A stretch of DNA of 64,000 nt from Phocoena phocoena. Taxonomy: Eukaryota; Chordata; Mammalia; Artiodactyla; Phocoenidae. The notes below the pieces were generated by a model, which was not told the origin of the DNA, made no database searches, and was given only the letters and a program-made list of their open reading frames with translations. The stretch lies in assembly GCF_963924675.1 (NCBI RefSeq), contig NC_089236.1:63511306-63575305 (forward strand), written 5' to 3'. Shown here in pieces: positions 1-11,420 of this stretch. Within the stretch, counting starts at the first letter, position 1; every line of letters starts with the position of its first letter. A program made the position numbers and the translations under genes.

Positions 1-3000
1 AATATTTTCTCCCATTCTGAGGGTTGTCTTTTCATCTTGTTTATGGTTTCCTTTGCTGTGCAAAAGCTTTTAAGTTTCATTAGGTCCCATTTGTTTATTT
101 TTGTTTTTATTTCCATTTCTCCAGGAGGTGGGTCAAAAAGGATCTTGCTGTGGTTTATGTCATAAAGTGTTATGCCTATGTTTTCCTCTAAGAGTTCGAT
201 AGTGTCTGGCCTTAAATTTAGGTCCTTAATCAACTTTGAGTTTATTTTTGTGTATGGTGTTAGGAAGTGTTCTAATTTCATTCTTTCATGTGTAGCTGTC
301 CAGTTTTCCCAGCACCACTTATTGAAGAGGCTGTCTTTTCTCTATTGTATATTCTTTCCCCCTTTGTCAAAAATAAGGTGACCATATGTGTGTGGGTTTA
401 TCTCTGGGCTTTCTATCCTGTTCAGTTGATCTATATTTCTGTTTTTGTGCCAGTACCATACTGTCTTGATTACTGTAGGTTTGTAGTATAGTCTAAAGTC
501 AGGGATCCTGATTTCTCCTGCTCTGTTTTTCTTAAGACTGCTTTGGCTTTCAGGGTCTTCTGTGTTTCCATACAAATTGTGAAATTTTTTGTTCTAGCTC
601 TGTGAAAAATGCCATTGGTAGTTTGATATGGATTGCGTTGATTCTGTTGCTGTGGGTAGCATAGTCATTTTCACAATGTTGATTCTTCCAATCCGAGAAT
701 ATGGTATATCTCTTCATCTGTTTGTATCCTCTTTAATTTCTTTCATCAGTGTCTTATAGTTTTCTGTATACACGTCTTTTTTCTCCTTAGGTAGGTTTAT
801 TCCTGGGTGTTTTATTCTTTTTGTTGCAGTGGTAAATGGGAGTGTTTCCTTAATTTCTCTTTCAGATTTTTCATTGTTAGTGTATAAGAATGCAAGAGAT
901 TTCTATGCATTAATTTTGTATCCTGCTACTTTACCAAATTCATTGATAAGCTCTAGTAGTTTTCTGGTGGCAGCTTTAGGATTCTCTATGTATAGTATCA
1001 TGTCATCTGCAAACAGTGACACTTTTAGTTCTTCTTTTCTGATTTGGATTCCTTTTATTTCTTTTTCTTCTCTGATTGCTGTGGCTAAAACTTCCAGAAA
1101 TATGTTGAATAATAGTGGTGCTTGAGCAGCCATGTCTTGTTCCTGATCTTAGAGGAAATGCTTTCAGTTTTTCACCATTGAGAACGATGTTGGCTGTGGG
1201 TTTGTTATATATTGTCTTTAGTTTGTTGACATAAGTACCCTCTCTGCCTACTCTGGAGGGTTTTTATCATAAATTGGTGTTGAATTTTGTCACAAGCCTT
1301 TTCTGCATTGATTGAGATTATCATATGGTTTTTATCCTTCAGTTTGTTAATACGGTGGTTCACATTGACTGATTTGATTGATTTCTGTATATTGAAGAAT
1401 CCTTGCATTCCTGGGATAAACCCCACTTGATCATGGTGTATGATCCTTTATATGTGCTGCTGAATTTTGTTTGCTAGTATTTTGTTGAGGATTTTTGCAT
1501 CTATGTTCATCAGTGATATTGGCCTGTAGTTTTCTTTTATTCTGACATATTTGTCTGGTTTTGGTATCAGGGTGATGGTGGCCTTGTAGAATGAGTTTGG
1601 GAGTGTTCCTCCCTCTGCTATATTTTGGAAGAGTTTGAGAAGGATGGTTGTTCGCTCTTCTCTAAAAGTTTCATAGAATTAGCCTGTGAGGCCATCTGGT
1701 CCTGGGCTTTTGTTTGCTGGAAGATTTTTAATCACAGTGTCAATTTCAGTGCCTTTGATTGGTCTGTTTATATTTTCTATTTCTTCCTGGTTCAGTCTTG
1801 AACGTTTCTGCTTTTCTAAGAACTTGACCATTTCTTCCCGGTTTGTCCATTTTATTGGCCTAGAGTTGCTTGTAGTAATCTCTCATGATCCTTTGTATTT
1901 CTGCAGTGTCAGTTGTTACTTCTCCTTTTTCATTCCTAATTCTGTTGATTTGGTCTTTTCCCTTTTTCCTTGATGAGTATGGCTAATGGTTTATCAGTTT
2001 TGTTTTTCGTCTCAAAAAAACACCTTTTAGTTTTATTGGTCTTTGCTTTTGTTTCATTTCTTTTTCATTTATTTCTGATCCAATTTTTATGATTTCTTTC
2101 CTCCTTCTAACTTGGGTTTTTTTCGTTCTTCTCTCTCTAATTGCTTTAGGTTTAAGGTTAGCTTGTTTATCTGAGATTTTTCTTGTTTCTTGAGGTAGGA
2201 TTGTATTGCTGTAAACTTCCCTCTTAGAACTGCTTTTGCTGCATCCCATAGGTTTTGTGTCATCATGTTTTCATTGTCAGTTGTTTCTAGGTATTTTTTG
2301 ATTTCTTCAGTGATGTCTTGGTTATTTAGTAATGTATTGTTTAGCCTCCATGTGTTTGTATTTTTTACAGTTTTTTTTCCTTTAATTGATACCTAGTCTC
2401 ATAACATTGTGGTCAGAAAAGATGCTTTATATGATTTCAGTTTTCTTAAATTTACCAAGGCTTGATTTGTGACTCAAGATAGGATCAGTCATGGATAATG
2501 TTCCATGAGCAGTAGAGAAGAAAGTGTATTCTGTTGTTTTTGGATTAAATGTCCTATAAATATAAATGTCAGTTAAGTCCGTCTTGTCTAATATCTCATT
2601 TAAAGTTTGTTTCCTTGTTTATTTTCATTTTTTATGATCTGTCCATTGGTGAAAGTGGGGTGTTAAAGTCCCCTACTCTTATTGTGTTACTGTCAATTTC
2701 CCCTTTTATGGCTGTTAACATTTGCCTTATGTATTGAGGTGTACCTATGTTGGGTGCATAAATATTTGCAATTCTTAAATCTTCTTGGATGGATACCTAG
2801 ATCATTATGTGTTGTTCTTCTTTGTCTCTTGTAATAGTCTTTATTTTCAAGTCTATTTTGTCTGATATGAGACTTGCTACTCCAGCTTTTTTGTGATTTC
2901 TGTTTGCATGGAATATCTTTTTTCATCCCCTCACTTTCAGTCTGTATTTGTCCCTAGGTCTGAAATGGGTCTCTTTTAGACAGCATATATATGGGTCTTG

Positions 3001-3108
3001 TTTTTGTATCCATTCGGCCAGTCTATGTCTTTTGGTTGGAGCATTTAATCGATTTAAGGTAATTTTTGGTAATTTAAGGTAATTATTTATATGTATGTTC
3101 CTGTTACC
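1..3108 (-). pseudogene. L1-A ORF2 (endonuclease / reverse transcriptase), broken and partial
   Basis: Degenerate L1 ORF2, starting at the Met-Val-Thr-Gly-Thr-Tyr-Ile start near 3108 and running off the left edge. Endonuclease-domain remnants lie at about 3108-2690, in several frames. The reverse transcriptase is recognisable at 1430-900: a '[12 protein letters not shown]' block near 1400, motif A, and the catalytic FADD box at 1002-1013. Motif A reads SINAEKACD where the family has SIDAEKAFD, so an acidic catalytic residue is Asn and a conserved Phe is Cys. Multiple frameshifts and stops split the frame into pieces under 100 codons. In an intact element the protein nicks DNA and reverse-transcribes the L1 RNA. 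This copy cannot encode it. Confidence 0.93.
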
Positions 3109-4055
3109 ATTTTCTTAATTGTTTTGGGTTTGTTTTGTAGTCTTTTCCTTCTCTTGTGTTTCCTACCTAGAGAAGTTCCTTTAGTGTTTGTTGTATAAGC
3201 TGGTTTGGTGGTGCTGAATTCTCTTAGCTTTTTCTTCTCTGTAAAGATTTTAATTGCTCTGTCGAATCTGAATGAGATCCTTGCTGGGTAGAGTAATCCT
3301 GGTTGTCGGTTTTTCCCTTTCCTCACTTTTAGTATGTCCTGCCACTACATTCTGGCCTGCAGAGTTCTGCTGAGAGATCAGCTGTTAACCTTATGGGGAT
3401 TCCCTTGTACGTTATTTGTTGCTTTTCCCTCACTGTTTTTAATATTTTTTCTTTGTATTTAATTTTTGGTAGTTTGATTAATGTGTGTCTTTGTGTGTTT
3501 CTCCTTGGTATTATCCTGTATGGGACTCCCTGTGCTTCCTGGACTTGACTGACTATTTCCTTTCCCATGTTGGGGGAGTTTTCAACTATAATCTGTTCAA
3601 ATGATTTCTCAGACCCTTTCTTTTTCTCTTCTTCTGGGACCCCTATAATTCGAATGTTGGTGTGTTTAATGTTGTCCCTGAGGTCTCTGAGACTCTCCTC
3701 AATTCTTCTCATTCTTTTTTATTTATTCTTCTCTGCAGTAGTTATTTCCACTATTTTATCTTCCTGGTCAGTTATCTGTTCTTCTGCCTGTTATTCTGCT
3801 ACTGATTCCTTCCAGAGAATTTTTAATTTCATTTATTGTGTTGTTCATCATTGTTTGTTTGCTCTTCAGTTCTTCTAGGTCCTTGTTAAACGTTTCTTGT
3901 GTTTTCTCCATTCTATTTCCACAATTTTGAATCACCTTTACTATCATTACTCTGAATTCTTTTTCAGGTAGACTGCATATTTCCTCTTCATTTGTTTGGT
4001 CTGGTGGGATTTTACTTTGCTCCTTTGTCTGCTGCATATTTCTCTGTCTTCTCAT
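3087..4055 (-). pseudogene. L1-A ORF1 (RNA-binding chaperone), broken
   Basis: Degenerate L1 ORF1 in three frame pieces. 4055-3768 carries the start (MRRQRNMQQ) and the N-terminal coiled-coil region. 3712-3329 carries the RRM-like domain, visible as 'NIRIIGVPEEE', 'ENSPNMGKEI' and 'PRRNTQRHTLIKL'. 3326-3110 carries the C-terminal domain ('YPARISFRFD', 'KLREFSTTKPA'). Frame changes near 3712-3768 and 3326-3340 break it. The intact protein is a trimeric nucleic-acid chaperone that coats L1 RNA. Its end abuts the ORF2 start, as in other mammalian L1s. Confidence 0.92.
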
Positions 4056-5789
4056 TTTGCTTTAACTTTCTGTGTTTGGGTCTCCTTTTCACACACTGCT
4101 GGTTTATAGTTCCCATTGTTTTTGGTGTCTGCCCCCAGTGGGTAAGATTGGTTCAGTGGCTTGTGTCAGCTTCCTGGTGGAAGGGACTGCTGGTGGGTGG
4201 TGCTGGATCTTGTCTTTCTGGTGGGCAGGTCTGTGTCCGTTGATGTGTTTCGGGGTGTCTGTGAACTTAGTATGATTTTAGGCAGCCTCTCTGCTAATGG
4301 GTGGGCTTGTGTTCCTGTCTTGCTAGTTGTTTGGCATGGGGCCTCCAGCACTGGAGCTTGCTGTTCGTTGGGTGGAGCCTGGGTCTTAGCATTGAGATGG
4401 AGATCTCTGGGAGAGCTCTCACCAATTGATATTATGTGGGACCAGGAGGTCTCTAATGGTCCAGTGTCCTGAGCTCAGCACTCCCACCTTGGAGGCTCAG
4501 ACCTGATACTTGGTCAGAGCACCAAGACCCTGTTAGCCACACGGCTCAGAAGGAAAGGGAGAAAAAAAGAAAAAAATAATAATAAAAGAAAAAATTAATA
4601 AAATAAAATAATTAAAATTGAAAAATTAAAAATAATTTTAAAAAAAGAGAGCAACCAAACCAATAAACAAATCCACCAATGATAACAAGTGCTGAAAATA
4701 TACTAAGATAAACACAAAAATCAGAAACAAGTCAGTTGCAGACAGCAAACCCCAAGTCTACAGTTGCTCCCAAAGGCCACTGCCTCAGTTTTGGGAACAT
4801 GCGTTGTCTATTCAGGTATTCCACAGATGCAGGGTACCTCAAGTTGATTGTGGGGATTTAATCTGCTGCTCCTGAGGCTGCACAGAGAAACTTCCCTTTC
4901 TCTTCTTTTTTTGCATATCTCCTGGGGTTTGTCTTTGGTTTTGGCCCCTCCTCTGCATGTAGGTTGCTCTCTGGCTTCTGTTTCCACCCAAGACAGAATG
5001 GGGTTAAAGCAGTGGCTGATTACAGGGCTCTGGCTGTGGCCAAGGGGCAGGAGGGGTACAGTAGTTATAACTGGAATGTGGGGCAAACCTGTGGTGGCAG
5101 AGGTTGGTGTGACGTTGTAACAGCCTGAGGCGCACCATGTGTTCTTCCAGGGAACTTGTCCCTGGATCACAGGACCCTGGCACTGGCGGGCTGCACAGAC
5201 TCACAGAAGGGGAGGTGTTGATAGTGACCTGTGATTGCACACAGGCTTCTTGGTGGCTGCAGCAGCATCCTTAGCATTTCATGCCCGCCTGTTGTGTCCA
5301 TGTTGACAGCTGCAGCTCGAGCCTGTCTTTGGAGCTCGTTTAGGCAATGCTCTGGATCTCCTCTCCTCACGCACCCCAAAACAGTGGTTTCTTGCCTCTT
5401 AAGCAGGTCCAGACTTTTTCCTCGACTCCCTCCAGGCTAGCTGTGGTGCTAACTAGCCCACTTCAGGCTGTGTTCACGCAGCCAACCCTAGTCCTCTCCC
5501 TGGGATCTGACCTCCAAAGCCTGAGCCTCAGATCCCAGCACCCCCCCTGCCCTGGCAGGTGAGCAGACAAGCCTCTCAGGCTGGTGAGTGCTGGTTGGCA
5601 GCAATCCTTTGTGCAGAAATCTCTCCACTTGGCCCTCTGTGCCCCTGTTGCTGTGCTCTCTTCTGTGGCTCTAAAGCTCCCCTGCTGCCCACCCCCTGTC
5701 TCTGCCAGTGAAGGGGCTTCCTAGTATGTAGAAACTTTTCCTCCTTCAGAGCTCCCTCCCAGAGGTGCAGGTCCTGACCCTGTTCTTTT

Positions 5790-6006
5790 TTGTTTGTTTG
5801 TTTTTTGCGGTACATGGGCCTCTCACTGCTGTGGCCTCCCCCACTGCGGAGCACAGGTTCCGGACCCACAGGCCCAGTGGCCATGGCTCACGGGCCCAGC
5901 CGCTCTGCGGCATGTGGGATCCTCCCAGACCGGGGCACGAACCTGTGTCCCCTGCATCGGCAGGCGGACTCTCAACTACTACGTCACCAGGGAAGCCCCA
6001 CCCCAT
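5790..6006 (-). mobile_element. CHR-2-type SINE inserted in the 5' UTR of L1-A
   Basis: tRNA-derived SINE in reverse orientation. The T-rich tail complement is at 5790-5805, the body runs to about 6000, and the '..ccagggaagcccca' head complement closes it. It is flanked by an imperfect 12 bp target-site duplication (5778-5789 and 6007-6018, one mismatch), so it is a separate insertion younger than L1-A. Reading frames of about 100-130 codons across this area come from high GC content and are not genes. Confidence 0.93.
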
Positions 6007-6220
6007 CCCTATTCTTTTGTCTCTGTTTTTTTCTTTTTCTTTTTCCCTACCCAGGTCCGTGGGGGGTGTCTTGCCTTTTGGGAGGTCTGAGGTCTTCTGC
6101 CAGTGTTCAGTAGGTGTTCTGTAGGAGTTGTTCCACATGTAGATGTATTTTTGACGTGTTTGTGGGGAGGAAGGTGATTTCCATGTCTTAATCCTCCACC
6201 ATCTTGAAGGTCCTCCAGGA

Positions 6221-6439
6221 TAGGCTTTCTATTTTTGATGATTGTGGAAGCTTGGTGAATCCAAAATCTGATGTAGTAGGCCAGCAAGCTAGAGAATCTG
6301 TGAAGAGTTGCAGCCCAAACACAGGTTGCCTGCAGAATCTTACCTTTGTCTTTTTGACAATTTAGAAGTGTTTGGTTACTTTCATGAAAGAAAATGATAA
6401 GGATGGGGAGGTAAGGATCACATTAATTTCTAATATACT
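6221..6439. other. Short unassigned stretch right of L1-A
   Basis: Non-repetitive at the level I can judge. No coding signal or structured element was recognised. Confidence 0.3.
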
Positions 6440-6660
6440 TGGTGCTGTGCTGGCCAGTATAACAGACACTAGTTGCATGTGGCTATTTAAATTTAAAGTT
6501 AATTAAAATTAAGTAAAATTTAAAATACAGTTTTTTTAGTCACATCAGTCACATGTCAAGTGCTTGGTGGTCATGTGTGGTTAGTGGCTGTTTTGTTAGA
6601 CCACACTGGTATAGTGCATTTTTATCATTTTGGGAAGCCTTATTGGACAGTGTTGCTTTA
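6440..6660. mobile_element. hAT-type (MER58-like) DNA transposon relic
   Basis: The two ends are imperfect inverted copies of a 'CATGTGGCTA' / 'TGTGGTTAGTGGCT' motif, with an AT-rich centre rich in TTTAAA and AATTAAAATTA. It ends in 'TATTGGACAGTGTTGC', which resembles the end of small non-autonomous hAT-Charlie elements. It is strongly diverged and contains about 45 bp of extra sequence near its right end. The family name is from memory and is tentative; the inverted arrangement is seen directly. Confidence 0.45.
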
Positions 6661-6944
6661 ATGCAACCATAGTTTTGCTCGTCATCCCTGGGAAGGTAAT
6701 GGAATGCTTAGAGGAGGATGAGGGATTTCCCAAGGTGAGAAATGGGTTTTCTCACGAGACCACTGGTACACATGACAGCCGAGTGATTGGGAGAGAGTGA
6801 ATTTATAACTGTGATTGCCAGAGTCTAAAGGAATTTACAATCAGTAGACTATTTATATACTTAGTTGTTTCTGAAATTGCTTTGTAGTGATTCACCAAGG
6901 CATGTCATGATGCACCATGTGTATTTTAAGATAAGATAATAACT

Positions 6945-7154
6945 GGGCTTCCCTGGTGGCTAAGTGGTTGAGAGTCCGCCTGCCAATGCAGGGGACACGG
7001 GTTCCTGCCCCAGTTGGGGAAGGTTCTACATGCCACGGAGTGGCTGGGCCCACGAGCCATGGCCGCTGAGCCTGCGTGTCCAGAGCCTGTGCTCTGCAGC
7101 AGGAGAGGCCACAACAGTGAGAGGCCTGAGTACCGCAAACAAACAAACAAACAA
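6945..7154 (+). mobile_element. CHR-2-type SINE with perfect 17 bp target-site duplication
   Basis: Full-length tRNA-derived SINE: head 'gggcttccctggtggctaag', a polymerase III box B region near 7000, and a tail of AAAC repeats. The duplication 'aagataagataataact' is perfect at 6928-6944 and 7155-7171, which fixes both ends and argues for recent insertion. Confidence 0.97.
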
Positions 7155-7171
7155 AAGATAAGATAATAACT

Positions 7172-7914
7172 TAAGATGGTATGATTATGAGATTTGCCAC
7201 TTCCAGAAATAAACGTCCATATGTTTTAATGAGTGGAGAACTTTCTGTCTTTCAGAGAGCAGTGATTTTCATCGTTCAACAGTGGAGATGTTTATTTCCG
7301 AGCCATTTTTAAAATGCTACTTATGTATCCCAAATTTATTCTGATAATAGTCACATTGTGACAGTTACATTGTCAGTGTGACAAAGTTAATATTAATTCT
7401 TTTTTGTTACTTGTGGAATCCCTGTGAGCAATAAATTAGTTACTCCATGTTAAATGTCATTATTGATAGGATATATTATGTTAATTGACAATGGAAATAC
7501 TGGTATCTATTCTAAGGAGCAGCTGTAAAATCCAAAATCCTGGCCCTGACCCAGGTTCTATGCAAGTTTCTAAGTCCAACACGGGGAAGTACAGCTTATT
7601 TATGCTAGGGGCTTTGCTGCCAGAGCTGTGTTCTTTTGTCCTCTTTGAGTTGCCTAATCTTTATTGTTACTTAGAGTGTTTTTTACATCTTATGATTCGT
7701 TTCTAATAGCCTATCATGGCCCTTGAGACAGCATTATTCCTACCTGATATATAATGTACTTAGGAGGAAAAATTAATCAAAGTTGTATGCATGTGGTCTG
7801 AAGGGTAAATTTTACTCCGAAAGAACATAGGATGGTTTCTTATCGTTAATCCACATCAGCATCATCAGTCTTAACCCTCCTCTTTCTCAAGAGTATCAAA
7901 TATGCCCATGTTGT
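7172..7914. other. Unassigned sequence, no gene seen
   Basis: AT-rich sequence without recognisable repeats. A 73-codon frame at 7485-7706 shows no domain and is probably chance. Confidence 0.3.
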
Positions 7915-8150
7915 AAAGAGTCAGGGTTGAGTTCAGGTTTGGGAGCCAGGCTGCCAGGATTGAATTCTGGATCCAGTACTTACTAGCTGTGTGCTAATAA
8001 CTTTGTGGCCCACTAAACACATCTGTAAAATGGGGATGAGGGTAATAGAGATGCTCACTTCATGGATTTATTATGATGATTAAATAAGTTAAGTGCAAGC
8101 AAAAGCACTTAGAACAAGTTATGGCACAGTCTAAGTATTCACTGAACATG
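7915..8150 (+). mobile_element. MIR SINE relic
   Basis: Contains the MIR landmarks in order: 'gggagccaggctgcc', 'ttactagctgtgtg', 'tctgtaaaatggggat' and a '..agcacttagaaca..' end. Heavily diverged, as expected of this ancient tRNA-derived family shared across mammals. Confidence 0.85.
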
Positions 8151-8264
8151 AAAAGCTTTTGCTGTTTTTCAGCCATGATGGGGTGTAATTGACAGTGTCT
8201 CATCAATGTTCTAGTATCAGTTACTCATTCAGTTAGGATTTTTTGTTTGTTTGTTTGCTTTTAG

Positions 8265-8350
8265 TGCCTTAAATTTTATTACAAATACTTTCCTCTTACT
8301 ACCGGAAAAAACAGAGATGAATAAGAAACAGTCCCTAACCTCAGAGAGTA
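8265..8350 (-). mobile_element. L2 LINE 3'-end fragment
   Basis: 'gagatgaataagaaacagtccctaacctcagagagtaca' (split across 8312-8352) resembles the reverse complement of the L2 3' end. Short and diverged. Confidence 0.4.
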
Positions 8351-8694
8351 CATGTACTTGAGTGTATATTATTACCTTTTATTTTGTATTTGCTTACTAG
8401 CCATAAGCAAACATTTTAGGAAAAATAGATGCAGTAGTAATTTAGCTTGATGGGGAGACCATTGAAAGGAAAATGATTCATAATAAAACCTTCCATTTGA
8501 TTGTTTATACAATTTTGTTGTGTTTTGACATAAACTAAATTAATTCTTATCATCATCTCAATTATAACAGTGTCTCAGGCCAAGTAGCTTGCCTAGAGCT
8601 GTGCAACAGTTTTCGTCCATACTCTGCTGCTTTCCTGTGAAGAAAACCATGCTTCCAAACATGGGCTTTATACAACAACAGAAAAAATCTCTAC

Positions 8695-8905
8695 AGTTAG
8701 AAGTCAGGGCGATGGATACCTTTGCTAGGGATGGGGTAAGGGTTGTTGTCTGGAAAGGAATATGACGGGCACTCTTAAGGATGTGTCAACTTCTGTTTCT
8801 TGATGTGGATCATGATGCATAGTTTGTGAAAATTCATCAAACTGTACACTTATGATATTTTCACTTTGCTATCTGTATATTATACGGAAATAAAATTTTA
8901 AACAC
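8695..8905 (+). mobile_element. Old L1 (L1M-type) 3' end fragment
   Basis: 'gaaaattcatcaaactgtac', 'acttatgatattttcacttt' and 'tatattatacggaaataaaa' in order match the 3' end of old mammalian L1s, including the final AATAAA-like signal. A (CA)/(TA)-rich simple repeat at about 8905-8985 follows and may have grown from the old poly(A) tail. Confidence 0.7.
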
Positions 8906-8985
8906 ATGCATACACATACACACTGAGATATGTGTATGCATATATATCCACATATATATGTATGTATGGGTATGTGTGTGTGTAT
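8905..8985. repeat. Mixed CA / TA / TATG simple repeat
   Basis: Alternating purine-pyrimidine run of 'acacatgcatacacatacac', 'catatatatgtatgtatg' and 'tgtgtgtgtgt' blocks directly after the L1M 3' end. Confidence 0.8.
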
Positions 8986-8989
8986 TCTG

Positions 8990-10104
8990 AGTTCAATCTA
9001 ATATCATATCTCGTGTGAAAACCTCAATTGTTCCTGCAGTGTGACTATCACTATGTTACTTAAAGATAGAAAACTTATTAAACAGTCCCAAACTTTTCAA
9101 ACTAATTTATATTAAAGCATTATTTTACTGAAAGCCTTAGATTTATTCATCACTCTTCCATGATGGAATGGTAAGTAGATCATACCCAATGCTTACTTCA
9201 GAACCACTTCACTTCCAAAATGCCACTGAAGCATAAATTAATTAAATTACATACATTCCAGGCAGTGATGGGAACAGTAATATTTGATATAAGTGCATAT
9301 TCTTGCAGAAATCCCTGCCCTACAAGGCATGATTATACATCAGCTTGCTTAACTGCTGGCGTTTTTTTTTATATGTCCAAAGGGAAGACGCATTTCAGTA
9401 GGTTGGTTATCCCTTGGCTTGTGAATTGCTAACATTTTTGTTGTTTGCTAATAGTTCTGTAGGGCAGAACTCATTGAGAGCCAGACAGGAAATATAATGA
9501 TATAAAATCTGGTGTTTACACTGCATATGCTCAGAATTCAGTCTTTCTGTGTCATAGGTGGTGGTCTCCTCCAGGCATTCCATTTCACTTGATTCATGAT
9601 GATTGGGGCTTCGAAAGTGAAATCGACTAAAATTAATTCTCCTTGTGAAACTGCTCTCTGGAAAACTGTCCATGCTGATGTGAATAAATGCACTAAGAGC
9701 ATTTAATAGCAATATCATTTAAAGGCTTGAGAAAAATGCAGCTATTAACAAATGAAATGTTAGAAGTGGCTTTTTTAACAAGTAAAGTTTGTGGGAGCCA
9801 TTTAAAGTTTAGTCAGAATTATGTTTAATTTCTCAGACATTGATATTAATATATCCATAATTTTCTAGTCAACTCAATTATTTGTACCTAAGTCAGCATA
9901 CTTGTAATTTAACCAGGATGTTTGTTTCTTTGTTTGACAAATTATATAATTATGGAATAGAGAATGATGATGAAATTCAAGATGGCTATTCTACAACTGA
10001 AATCTGATGAAATGACAAAGGATAATGATTTAACTACTGAAAAAAGAAACCTACAAAAAATTGACATCTTATTGACATTTATTTATGTCAATTCACCTAC
10101 CTAA
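8990..10104. other. Unassigned AT-rich sequence
   Basis: No repeat family, coding exon or RNA gene recognised. Open frames at 9220-9432 (+) and 9718-9407 (-) are short, overlap on opposite strands and show no domain. Confidence 0.3.
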
Positions 10105-10460
10105 TTAGTCCGTAAATATTTATTGAGTATTAATGTGTTGAGCAATGTTCTAGTTGCTAGAGATACATGATACAGTGGACCAATTCTCTGCCCTCATGGA
10201 ATTTCTATTCTAGTGGAGAGATGGTGGAATAGAAACCATTAAATTGTTTAATATGTGTCAGATATTGATGAAATACTACAGGGAAGAATTAGGCAAGATA
10301 ATGTGGATAGAAAATGTGGTGTGAGTTGGGGCATTGCTGTTACTATTTTATCTAAGGGATAGTGGTACAGAGTCACAGGAATGGGGGCATTAGAGCAGAT
10401 AGATACCTGAAGGACGTGAGGATACCCAAGTGAAGGCTTGAGGCATGGATGTTCTCCGAA
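10105..10460 (-). mobile_element. L2-like LINE 3' region relic
   Basis: Begins with 'taaatatttattgagtatta', followed by 'ctctgccctcatggaatttctattctagtgg' (split at 10189-10219) and '..acctgaaggacgtgagg'. This is the order found in reverse-oriented L2-type 3' regions. Strongly diverged. Confidence 0.5.
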
Positions 10461-10829
10461 AATCACACAGATCTTGCAATAACTATTTTCAGAAGACCTC
10501 AGAATATGAACTTAATTTTCTTGACATTCCCTACAGCATGGATGAGTAAATAACACCATGTTCTTTTGTTTGTCTAGAAGCACAAAATATTGACAATACC
10601 TGGAGGGTACACAGGACTGGGACTAAGGTCTAATTCACTCATTCACAAGCCAGAGACTCTCAGCTGAAGGTGAAAATCAGAAAGGAGGATAAAATTTCAA
10701 ACTCAGAAAAAAACAAATATCAGCTCCTAAAAGAGGGTAATGTAGGGCAGGTCTCTTGTAAATGACTTTTTGGAACTTCATTATGATGCCTTTGTCCCTA
10801 AACATTACAAATGTCTTTTCTTTTTTCAA
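10461..10829. other. Unassigned sequence
   Basis: No repeat, gene or RNA signature recognised. Confidence 0.3.
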
Positions 10830-11140
10830 CATACTGGTCCTTTTTTCCTGGCATGTTTTTTACACCCCTGTGGGGCATTCTTATTTATTTTATTTATGCC
10901 CAGTTCAACATTTCAGTGCATTCTTTCCTGAAATCTCCAGGCTGAACTGTTCATCATTCTTTCTGAATTTGTACAACAATCTCTATTTAACCTCTAGACT
11001 CTGCCCATTTCCATTGGAATATTTAAAAATCTTTATTTTCCCTGTGAAAAATCATCTTTTCAGCTTCTCCAATGTAGATTTCGGTGCTTTGTACATCTTA
11101 AGATATTAATGAATGTTTTTCAAATAAATAAATGAGCAAA
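10830..11140 (+). mobile_element. L2-like LINE 3' region relic
   Basis: 'ttcctggcatgttttttaca', a diverged '..ctccaggctgaactgttcatc' part, then 'gtgctttgtacatctta' and a terminal 'aaataaataaatgagc'. This order resembles a plus-strand L2 3' end. The 115-codon frame overlapping it lacks any domain and is taken as chance. Confidence 0.45.
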
Positions 11141-11231
11141 TAATTAACTTACTCTTAAAACAATGTGTGGGACCTCACCAAAGTGTTTGCTCATTTCTCA
11201 GGATCCCTGATCCACTTTATAGAGAAACACA

Positions 11232-11420
11232 GGGTGTTCCCACAGGGCTTGGAGTTAGAAGTCTGACTCTGCCACTGCAGGCTGTGCCATTTTAAACACT
11301 TTAGTATGCTTCTGTTTCCTTTGCTCTAAAATAAACAAATATGAATAATGCCTGTCCCAGTGGGACTACTTAGGGTCACAATGGCTAACATATATAAAAG
11401 TGCTTTGTAAATTGTATTCT
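11232..11420 (+). mobile_element. MIR SINE relic
   Basis: Diverged MIR order: 'cttggagttagaagtctgac', 'tctgccactgcaggctg', and the closing 'ataaaagtgctttgtaaat'. Confidence 0.65.

Larger units (their letters stand above)
1..6220 (-). mobile_element. LINE-1 (L1-A), minus strand, 5' end complete, 3' end outside window
   Basis: Non-LTR retrotransposon read on the minus strand. From its 5' end at about 6220 it runs through a long 5' UTR (about 6220-4060), ORF1 (about 4055-3110) and ORF2 (from 3108 to the left edge). The 5' end is recognisable because the reverse complement opens with a GGAG..CTTCAAGATGG start typical of mammalian L1s. The 5' UTR holds an A-rich tract near 4560-4660 and is interrupted by a CHR-2 SINE. 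The last part of ORF2 and the 3' UTR lie outside the window, so the left target-site duplication cannot be seen. Both reading frames are broken, so the copy is immobile by itself. The complete 5' end is uncommon among genomic L1s. Family recognition comes from protein motifs; the subfamily is not assigned. Confidence 0.95.

Noticed and set aside
2488..2775. Possible rearrangement in L1-A like that in L1-E
   Set aside because: In L1-A this segment is in its normal position between the endonuclease and linker regions.
4808..6290. Cluster of overlapping 70-130 codon frames on both strands
   Set aside because: They lie in the GC-rich L1 5' UTR and its SINE, overlap each other in all frames, and show no protein domain.
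6945..7020. tRNA gene-like polymerase III box A and box B
   Set aside because: Part of the CHR-2 SINE; tRNA-derived, but with no cloverleaf and an A-rich tail. The same applies to the other SINE copies.
10762..11109. 115-codon plus-strand frame
   Set aside because: Overlaps an L2-like relic; pyrimidine-rich composition explains the lack of stops.
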